Shown here: positions 49,928-55,757 of the stretch, one piece after another | Position numbering within the stretch: position 1 is the stretch's first letter | Layout of the letters: the number at the start of each line of letters is the position of its first letter | Assembly (NCBI GenBank): GCA_934141575.1 | Contig: CAKPCJ010000005.1 | Coordinates: 1 to 55,757, forward strand | Length of the DNA stretch: 55,757 bases | Source of the DNA: an uncultured Bacilli bacterium | Lineage (GTDB): Bacteria > Bacillota_I > Bacilli_A > RF39 > UBA660 | Reading direction: 5' to 3' | The notes under the pieces: generated by a model | The model's database searches: none | What the model was told of the DNA's origin: nothing | Seen by the model: only the letters and a program-made list of their open reading frames with translations | Made by a program: the position numbers and the translations under genes

Positions 49928-50653
49928 GTGCTTATAACTAGTTTAGATAATGCTAAGATTAAGGAATATAAAAAATTACAATTAAGGAAATATAGAGATA
50001 AAAAGAAACAATTTATCGTAGAGGGAGAACATTTAGTATTAGAGGCTTATAAAACTGGATGTATTGATGAATTAATACTTGAAAAGGACGAAATATTTCC
50101 TTTAAATGTAGAAACTGTGTATGTTACTAATGAAATAATTAATAAAATATCTACTTTGGAAGATCCACAAAATGTTATGGCTTTATGCCATACAAAATCC
50201 TCTGATTTTTTAGGTACACGTATTTTATTATTGGATGAAATACAAGATCCAGGAAATTTGGGAACGATAATAAGAAGTGCAGTCGCTTTTAATATAGACA
50301 CTATTGTTCTTGGCAATAATACAGTTGATGTATATAATCCAAAGGTTGTAAGAGCAAGCCAAGGGATGATATTTCATGTTAATATAATAAGCAAATCTAT
50401 TACTGAAATAATAGAAACTTTAAAAAAAGACAATTTTGTAATATATGGTACTAAAGTTACACATGGCGAGAGTTTAAAAAACATATCTGCTCCTTCTAAA
50501 TATGCAATTGTAATGGGCAATGAGGGAAATGGAATGTCTGATGAGGTTAGTAATCTTTGTGACAAATTTATATATATCGATATGAATCAACAATGTGAGA
50601 GCTTAAATGTTGGCGTTGCAACAAGTATTATTTTGTATCAATTAAGCAAGTAG
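49928..50653 (+). CDS. SpoU-family RNA 2'-O-methyltransferase (TrmH/RlmB type)
   Basis: A 241-aa SPOUT methyltransferase. The N-terminal substrate-binding domain is at about 1-95 (KKQFIVEGEHLVLEAYKTG). The SpoU fold has motif 1 LLDEIQDPGNLGTIIRSAVAF, motif 2 YAIVMGNEGNGMSDEV and motif 3 MNQQCESLNVGVATSIILYQL, which together form the trefoil knot and SAM site. The start codon is GTG at 49928, with AGGAAG before it. The exact target (rRNA or tRNA position) is not readable. It is followed by rimM and trmD, so this is a ribosome/tRNA modification cluster. Confidence 0.9.
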   Translation: MLITSLDNAKIKEYKKLQLRKYRDKKKQFIVEGEHLVLEAYKTGCIDELILEKDEIFPLNVETVYVTNEIINKISTLEDPQNVMALCHTKSSDFLGTRILLLDEIQDPGNLGTIIRSAVAFNIDTIVLGNNTVDVYNPKVVRASQGMIFHVNIISKSITEIIETLKKDNFVIYGTKVTHGESLKNISAPSKYAIVMGNEGNGMSDEVSNLCDKFIYIDMNQQCESLNVGVATSIILYQLSK

Positions 50654-50661
50654 GTGGGTTT

Positions 50662-51129
50662 ATGGATAAAGTATATGTTGGATTGGTTAATACTACACAT
50701 GGTATTAAAGGAGAACTTAAAGTAAGTAGTGATTTTAAATATAAAGATGAAGTGTTTGTTCCAGGTAAAACAATCATTATATCTAATGAAAAATATAAAA
50801 TTGCATCATCTAGAAATCATCAGAGTCATAAACTTATCTTATTGGAAGGGTATGACAATATAGATGATGTTATAAAATTTAGAGGTAAACCAATATATAT
50901 TTATAGAAATGAATTATCTTCTAATTACATTTTAAATAGCGACATAATTGGATTTGCTGTATATGTTGGTGAGAAATATATTGGTGAGTTAACAGATATA
51001 ATAACAAACCCGGCTCATGAAATATTAGTTGTTGGTAATATAATGATTCCATATGTAGATTTTTTTGTTAATAATATTGATATAAAAACAAAGACTATAT
51101 ATATAAACGAAGTAGAGGGTTTAATATGA
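50662..51129 (+). CDS. rimM: Ribosome maturation factor RimM
   Basis: The 155-aa 16S processing factor that binds ribosomal protein S19 and helps assembly of the 30S head. VGLVNTTHGIKGELKV at the N-terminus is the RimM signature. The C-terminal PRC-barrel-like domain has IIGFAVYVGEKYIGELTDI, NPAHEILVV and IPYVDFFV. The size is a little under the usual 165-180 aa. It overlaps trmD by four bases, the standard rimM-trmD arrangement; rpsP and rplS, usual partners, are not adjacent. Confidence 0.93.
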   Translation: MDKVYVGLVNTTHGIKGELKVSSDFKYKDEVFVPGKTIIISNEKYKIASSRNHQSHKLILLEGYDNIDDVIKFRGKPIYIYRNELSSNYILNSDIIGFAVYVGEKYIGELTDIITNPAHEILVVGNIMIPYVDFFVNNIDIKTKTIYINEVEGLI

Positions 51130-51809
51130 AAATAGATATACTTACATTATTTCCTAATATGTTTGATGGTTTTGTAAGCGAATCCATTATAAAACGTGCG
51201 ATTGATAAAAAAATAGTTGATATAAATATTATAGATTTAAGAAAATATTCAACTCATAAACATGGCCAAGTAGATGATACTCCATACGGTGGCGGAGCAG
51301 GAATGGTTTTGATGGTAGATGTTGTATATAATGCGCTTAATGATCTTAGAACACCTGATTCTGTAGTTATTATGATGACGCCCGATGGTGAAGTTTTTAA
51401 TCAAAGAAAAGCTTATGAATATAAAAATTTTAAACATATTATATTATTGTGTGGACATTATGAAGGTTTTGATGATAGAATAAGATTGTTAGTTGATATT
51501 GAGTTATCTGTTGGAGATTACATATTAACTGGTGGAGAAATCCCTAGCATGATAGTTTCTGACAGCGTTATTAGACTTTTAGATGGTGTTATAACTGATG
51601 AATCAAGTAAAAACGAGTCATTTAATAATAACTTACTTGATTATCCGGTTTATACAAAACCTAGAGAGTTTATGGGGGAAGAGGTACCAAGTGTACTTTT
51701 ATCTGGAAATCATCAGGAAATAGCAAAATGGCGTTATGAAGCTGCTCTTAAAAAGACAAAAGAAAGACGCCCTGATTTATTGGTGGGAGATGGAGTAAAT
51801 GAAAAGTAA
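51126..51809 (+). CDS. trmD: tRNA (guanine-N1)-methyltransferase
   Basis: TrmD methylates G37 of tRNAs with a G36G37 sequence, preventing frameshifts. Family motifs: LTLFPNMFDGF at the start, DDTPYGGGAGMVL, LLCGHYEGFDDRI and ELSVGDYILTGGEIPSMIV of the SAM trefoil knot, and the end RYEAALKKTKERRPDLL. 227 aa is normal. It starts within the last codons of rimM and its end overlaps the next gene by 11 bases. Confidence 0.95.
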   Translation: MKIDILTLFPNMFDGFVSESIIKRAIDKKIVDINIIDLRKYSTHKHGQVDDTPYGGGAGMVLMVDVVYNALNDLRTPDSVVIMMTPDGEVFNQRKAYEYKNFKHIILLCGHYEGFDDRIRLLVDIELSVGDYILTGGEIPSMIVSDSVIRLLDGVITDESSKNESFNNNLLDYPVYTKPREFMGEEVPSVLLSGNHQEIAKWRYEAALKKTKERRPDLLVGDGVNEK

Positions 51810-52251
51810 TTTAAGCTATTTAATCGTTAAAAATAAGGATTCAAGAAGATGTATTAATTCTTCATTTAAAGAGTTGTCTGGTTATAAAGTTATTCCTAAG
51901 AAACCAGTTATAAGAGACAATATGATTAAAGTTAATCAAATGAATGTTATTGATCCTGATTTAATAGAAAAATTACTTTGTAAAAAGATAGAAAAAAAGA
52001 TAGAAATGCTTATCTTTAAAATTGTAAATATTATGGATAGTGATGATGATGGCGATGCTCAAAAGGCACTTACTGAAGCAGAACGTATTAAATATATATT
52101 AGTTAATGAATATTCTAAGTTTTTAGATGAAGAATATATAAAAAAAACAACTAGGAAGCTACAAATTATAGTCAATGAACTTAAGGTAAGAATGATGCTT
52201 AAGTATCAGTATACTGATGTAAAAGAAGAGGTTAGAGGAAAATCTAGATAA
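51799..52251 (+). CDS. Hypothetical protein coupled to trmD
   Basis: A 150-aa basic, helical protein that I do not recognise. The first 45 residues are Lys/Arg-rich (LIVKNKDSRRCINSSFKELS). The rest is helical, with EKLLCKKIEKKIEMLIFKIV and QKALTEAERIKYILVNEYSKF. It starts inside the end of trmD (11-base overlap), with GGAGATGGAG as ribosome site, so it is translated with rimM and trmD. A role near RNA or the ribosome is possible on position and charge only. Confidence 0.7.
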   Translation: MKSNLSYLIVKNKDSRRCINSSFKELSGYKVIPKKPVIRDNMIKVNQMNVIDPDLIEKLLCKKIEKKIEMLIFKIVNIMDSDDDGDAQKALTEAERIKYILVNEYSKFLDEEYIKKTTRKLQIIVNELKVRMMLKYQYTDVKEEVRGKSR

Positions 52252-52255
52252 AATA

Positions 52256-52281
52256 AGGGTATATTTATATATCCTTTTTTT
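52256..52281 (+). terminator. Rho-independent terminator of the rimM-trmD unit
   Basis: AGGGTATA (52256-52263) pairs with TATATCCT (52268-52275) and a T run follows. Confidence 0.8.
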
Positions 52282-52316
52282 AGTAAAAAAATTATTTAAA
52301 AAAAGTGTAAATTTTA

Positions 52317-52345
52317 TTGTTTATGTTTTGGTAATCTGCTATAAT
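52317..52345 (+). promoter_or_regulatory. Promoter of the 52365-lon unit
   Basis: TTGTTT (52317-52322), 17-base spacer, TATAAT (52340-52345) with TGC before it (extended -10). Confidence 0.7.
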
Positions 52346-52364
52346 ATCTAACCAGGTGAGCAGT

Positions 52365-53051
52365 ATGGAGTTTAATGACGAAAATTTAACTAAAGAAGAT
52401 ATAGAACGTGCCCTTACTATGATGAAACAAGCTATTGAAGCTTATAAAAAGAATTTTGCCAATACATCATTTTTATATAAAATGCAGGAAAATGAGACCG
52501 ATATTAGAATTTCTGTTCCTGAGAGTTATGTCAAACATTTGCTCGGTTTTGATATTAATATTGCTTCTACTTGGTGGGAATATATTGGTGATAAAAGAAA
52601 ACGCGGCTTAGAATGGGTAGAACAATTGTATACTTCTAGGGATTTTATTTCATATATGATTTTAAAAAATAACAAGGACGCTCTTGTAAGGTTTTCTAAA
52701 ATAGAGTTTAAGTCTAGAGAAATTAAAAATTTTAATCTATTACAAGATCCTGCATTCTTTTTTAGCTACAAAAAGGTATTGCATTTGGGTACTATTAATA
52801 GTGATAAAATTCTTTCATTTAAATTGAAGAGAATTAATCCATATAATGCAAAAGAAACAATAAAGTATGCACCATGGTCATTTTATGTTTATGATAAAGG
52901 TGATTTAGATTCTGGATTTAAAATTATTAATCCACGAATTCCTTTAGGTGTGCTTGCAGTTAATGGTAAAAACACTTATGATAGCAGTGAATTATATTCT
53001 AAAGAAAATGTTCAAGAATTACGTAGGAAGATAAAAGTATTTACTAAATAG
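52365..53051 (+). CDS. Hypothetical protein, tentatively PBECR4-like
   Basis: A 228-aa soluble protein. IRISVPESYVKHLLGFDINI followed by the YIGDKRKRGLEWVEQLYTS region, then a central RFSKIEFKSREIKNFNLLQDPAFFFSYKKVLHLG, recall the PBECR-type (barnase/EndoU/colicin-like) domain. I recognise the pattern rather than definite catalytic residues. AGGTGA precedes ATG 52365 (GTG 52356 in the same frame lies within the ribosome site). Lon follows after 20 bases on the same transcript, so it may be co-expressed with the protease. The assignment is uncertain. Confidence 0.55.
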   Translation: MEFNDENLTKEDIERALTMMKQAIEAYKKNFANTSFLYKMQENETDIRISVPESYVKHLLGFDINIASTWWEYIGDKRKRGLEWVEQLYTSRDFISYMILKNNKDALVRFSKIEFKSREIKNFNLLQDPAFFFSYKKVLHLGTINSDKILSFKLKRINPYNAKETIKYAPWSFYVYDKGDLDSGFKIINPRIPLGVLAVNGKNTYDSSELYSKENVQELRRKIKVFTK

Positions 53052-53071
53052 TACTATTAGGGGGAAACGTT

Positions 53072-55393
53072 ATGATTAAGACTAATTTACCGGTTATATT
53101 ATTGAGGGGTTTAGTATTATTACCTAATTCTGAGATTAGATTGGAAATAACTGCCGAAATAGATAAAAAGATGATACAAACATCTGAAATATTTCATGAT
53201 AACCATATATTAGTTGTTAGTTCTATAGATCCTTTAGAAGAAGAACCTGATATTAATGATCTTCCAAAATTGGGAGTTATTGGAAAAATTAAATCGAGCA
53301 TTGAAATAGATGATACAAAGCTTAGAGTACTTATAAAAGGAATTAATAGGGTAAATGTGTTTAATTATATTAAATTTGATGAAAATGACACATTAGAAAG
53401 TGTTATAGGTCCTATTGTTGTTCCTGATATTAAGGAGAATGAGGCTATTGCTTATAAAAAGGTATTAATTAAAGAAGTAGAAAATTATGTTTCTACAATA
53501 CCTACAATAAGTAATACTGTTTTGGCAATGATTAATCAATCTGATTCGTTGGGTAAACTAACAGATGTAGTGGCAAGTTATATGCCTATTGATTTTGAAA
53601 GAAAATTATTGTATTTAAATACTCTTAATCCAATTGATAGAGTTAAGATGATTATTGAAGATATAAGGTATGATGAAGAAGAATTTGAAATTGAAAGACA
53701 AATAGATTCTGAGTTAAAAAAAGAAATAGATGATAGCCAAAAAGAATATATTTTAAGAGAAAAACTTAGAATTATTAAGGAAGAATTAGGCGATACATCT
53801 ATTAAAGAAGTAGAGATAGATAATTTAAGGGAAAAACTTCAAAATTCGAAATTCCCTGAAAAGGTAAAAAGCACTATTGAATTAGAAATTAAAAAATATG
53901 AGGCAATGCCTAGTACATCTCCAGAAATAGGACAAATTAGAAATTATATTGATTGGTTATTGGAACTTCCATGGGATACTTATACTGAAGATATTTGTAA
54001 TCTTGAATCTGTTAAAAAGAGCTTAGATGAATCTCATTATGGATTAGATAATATTAAACTTAGAATTATTGAATATCTTGCTGTTAAACAGATGTCTAAT
54101 GATTTGAATGGCCCAATTATATGTTTAGTAGGGCCTCCAGGAACAGGCAAAACTTCTTTAGCTACGTCAATTGCAAAGGCAATAAATAAGAAATTTACTA
54201 AAATAACAGTAGGTGGAGTTACAGATGAAGCTGAACTTATAGGGCATAGAAGAACATATATTGGTGCAGCACCTGGAAGGATAATTCAAGGACTCAAAAA
54301 AGCTCAGAGTTCTAATCCAGTGTTTTTGATAGATGAAATTGATAAGATGTCTAAAGATTATAAAGGTGATCCATCAAGTATATTGCTTGAAATATTAGAT
54401 CCGGAGCAAAATAAAAGTTTTTCTGATAACTATATAGAATTGGATTATGATTTGTCTAAAGTGTTATTTATAGCAACAGCAAATTACATATCACAGATTC
54501 CAGAGGCACTTCTTGATAGACTAGAGATAATAGAACTAAGTAGTTATACTGAATTTGAAAAAATTGATATTGCTGTTAATCATTTATTACCTAGAAGATT
54601 AGCTGAACACAATTTGTCTAATGACAAGATATCTATAAGTAATGATGTGATTAAGTATATAATTAAAAATTATACAAGAGAAGCTGGAGTTAGGGAGTTA
54701 GACAGGCAACTTACTACTATAATAAGAAAAATAGTTACGAAGATAGTAATGAATAAAGAGCTGCTCTCTTGTTATCAAGTTAATTTGGATAATATTGAAG
54801 AGTATTTGGGAAAAGAAAAATATTCACTTATAGAATATGAGAATATTGATAAAATTGGCGTTGTAAATGGTATGTCATATACTACATGTGGAGGGGATAT
54901 TCTTCCTATTGAAGTTATTAACTTTAAGGGCAAGGGAGAAATAGTATTAACTGGTAATTTAGGTAGCGTTATTAAAGAAAGTGCACATATTGCACTTGAT
55001 TATATAAAAAGTAATTATGAGTATTTTAGTATAGATTACAATATCTTTAAAAACAGTATTCATATTCATTTTCCAGAAGGAGCTATTCCAAAAGATGGAC
55101 CATCAGCAGGTATTGCATTAACGACCGCTATTATAAGTTCGTTATCTAATCTTAAAATAAGTAACAGTATTGCTATGACCGGAGAAGTTACTCTAAATGG
55201 TGGTGTTTTACCAATAGGTGGTCTTAAAGAAAAAGTAATAGGTGCTTATAATAGAGGAATTAAAACTGTTATTATTCCTTATGAAAATGTAAAAGATTTA
55301 GATGAAATACCTAATGAAGTTAAAGAAAATATTAAGTTTGTACCAGTAAAAAGATATGAAGAAGTATATGAGTATATAAGAAGAAATAAGTGA
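53072..55393 (+). CDS. lon: ATP-dependent protease Lon
   Basis: The 773-aa AAA+ serine protease that degrades misfolded and regulatory proteins. The LON substrate-binding domain is at 1-200, followed by a coiled linker (QKEYILREKLRIIKEELG). The AAA+ module has Walker A GPPGTGKTS at about 354, Walker B VFLIDEIDKM and sensor residues in IATANYISQIP. The protease domain (about 585-773) has the dyad Ser678 (PKDGPSAGIA) and Lys719 (GGLKEKV). All domains are complete. GGGGGAAAC precedes ATG 53072. It ends at a strong terminator. Confidence 0.97.
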   Translation: MIKTNLPVILLRGLVLLPNSEIRLEITAEIDKKMIQTSEIFHDNHILVVSSIDPLEEEPDINDLPKLGVIGKIKSSIEIDDTKLRVLIKGINRVNVFNYIKFDENDTLESVIGPIVVPDIKENEAIAYKKVLIKEVENYVSTIPTISNTVLAMINQSDSLGKLTDVVASYMPIDFERKLLYLNTLNPIDRVKMIIEDIRYDEEEFEIERQIDSELKKEIDDSQKEYILREKLRIIKEELGDTSIKEVEIDNLREKLQNSKFPEKVKSTIELEIKKYEAMPSTSPEIGQIRNYIDWLLELPWDTYTEDICNLESVKKSLDESHYGLDNIKLRIIEYLAVKQMSNDLNGPIICLVGPPGTGKTSLATSIAKAINKKFTKITVGGVTDEAELIGHRRTYIGAAPGRIIQGLKKAQSSNPVFLIDEIDKMSKDYKGDPSSILLEILDPEQNKSFSDNYIELDYDLSKVLFIATANYISQIPEALLDRLEIIELSSYTEFEKIDIAVNHLLPRRLAEHNLSNDKISISNDVIKYIIKNYTREAGVRELDRQLTTIIRKIVTKIVMNKELLSCYQVNLDNIEEYLGKEKYSLIEYENIDKIGVVNGMSYTTCGGDILPIEVINFKGKGEIVLTGNLGSVIKESAHIALDYIKSNYEYFSIDYNIFKNSIHIHFPEGAIPKDGPSAGIALTTAIISSLSNLKISNSIAMTGEVTLNGGVLPIGGLKEKVIGAYNRGIKTVIIPYENVKDLDEIPNEVKENIKFVPVKRYEEVYEYIRRNK

Positions 55394-55411
55394 GATGTTA
55401 TTTCTTTTTTT
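55381..55411 (+). terminator. Rho-independent terminator of lon
   Basis: AGAAATAA (55381-55388) pairs with TTATTTCT (55397-55404), with the stop codon within the stem or loop and a T run. Confidence 0.82.
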
Positions 55412-55468
55412 GTTATTAAAATGCTAAAAAATAATATTATAAATAGTTACTTTTGATGTAAGAGCATC

Positions 55469-55517
55469 TTGAAATATAATATTATAAACTGTATAATTTT
55501 ATTATAAAGTAGGAGGA
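55469..55517 (+). repeat. 49-base promoter/ribosome-site block, copy 2 of 2
   Basis: Identical to 13950-13998. It has TTGAAA (55469-55474), 17 bases, TATAAT (55492-55497) and TAGGAGGA, four bases before ATG 55522. Confidence 0.9.
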
Positions 55518-55521
55518 GTAT

Positions 55522-55757
55522 ATGGAAAAGAAAGGTTTTACATTAATAGAACTACTAACTGTAATAGCTATTTTGGCAATAATATTATTGATATCAGTTC
55601 CAACAATACTAGGAGTAATGGATAAATCAAAAAAACAAGCATTTATAGAAAGCGGAATATCAATAGTAAAAGCATTATCGACTGAAAAGTCAGTAGATAC
55701 GATATTAGAAAATAAAATAGAATTACCAGAATTAGGTAAATCAAAAAGTATATCATT
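55522..55757 (+). CDS. Pilin-like protein, N-terminal part (runs off the right edge)
   Basis: The visible 78 residues begin MEKKGFTLIELLTVIAILAI with the class III prepilin leader (Gly before cleavage, Glu at +5) and continue with the hydrophobic helix and an alpha-helical pilin neck. The first 45 residues are nearly the same as those of the gene at 14003, while the rest differs. Codons end in A, like that gene. The 49-base promoter block stands immediately upstream. The remainder, and any separate surface domain, lie beyond the window. Confidence 0.85.
   Translation, partial: MEKKGFTLIELLTVIAILAIILLISVPTILGVMDKSKKQAFIESGISIVKALSTEKSVDTILENKIELPELGKSKSIS

Noticed and set aside
1..55757. Mycoplasma-type code (TGA as Trp)
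   Set aside because: Several genes end at TGA (for example 30724, 36433, 49287) with no continuation of homology, and TGG encodes the conserved Trp residues.

Overview
This is a very AT-rich (about a quarter to 30% G+C by eye), densely packed bacterial chromosome segment. It reads as a low-G+C Gram-positive lineage related to Bacilli, RF39 or Mollicutes. The evidence is AGGAGG/AGGTGAT ribosome binding sites, tRNA genes with encoded CCA, a T-box leader before pheST, an SspI-type spore protein, a sortase-like anchor, MurC and UppS, and compact tRNA synthetases. TGA is used as a stop and TGG as Trp, so this is the standard bacterial code and not the Mycoplasma code. Assignment to a named lineage is inference.

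Layout. 1-5.7 kb: 3' end of a wall-anchored surface protein, then cdsA, rseP, a glycerophosphodiesterase, two tandem YehR-like lipoproteins and murC (envelope). 5.7-9.8 kb: sspI on the minus strand, a pilin-like gene, an SDR enzyme, tRNA-Met(CAT), two decayed gene relics (GNAT, MntP-like) and an OmpR/HK two-component pair. 9.9-24.4 kb: AI-2E-type exporter, two small P-loop kinases, a truncated-type alaS, a large pilin-like gene, hisS, an archaeal-type aspS, uppS, priA and a 1227-aa HRDC/SF1 helicase/nuclease. 24.5-36.4 kb: an accessory-looking region with a NAGPA-like secreted protein, two MFS transporters, tRNA-Thr(CGT), a GNAT, an M3-like metallopeptidase, a HAD nucleotidase, a TetR regulator, a membrane-protein relic, a methyltransferase and an esterase. 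36.5-43.3 kb: a sigma-70 factor with extra C-terminal HTH-like modules, an unknown gene, and the T-box-pheS-pheT operon. 43.3-46.8 kb: a five-gene minus-strand operon of one secreted protein, three membrane proteins and one ABC ATPase. 47.0-55.4 kb: WG-repeat protein, DUF2207 protein, YgjP-like metallopeptidase, SpoU-type rRNA methyltransferase, rimM, trmD, two unknowns and lon. The right edge opens a second pilin-like cassette.

How the parts work together. The backbone is translation (alaS, hisS, aspS, pheST, rimM, trmD, two tRNAs), envelope synthesis (cdsA, uppS, murC, rseP), DNA maintenance (priA, helicase) and proteolysis (lon). Regulation is compact. Many genes carry an extended -10 (TGnTATAAT) followed within 15-25 bases by an AGGTGA-type ribosome site and the start codon. 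Intrinsic terminators are frequent and often include the stop codon.

The most unusual items are: the sigma factor with two additional C-terminal modules; the secreted-protein/ABC cassette; two distant pilin-like genes sharing an identical 49-base promoter block and A-ending codon style; the compact AlaRS; the archaeal-type AspRS; and an isolated SspI. No CRISPR array, transposase, prophage or rRNA operon was seen.
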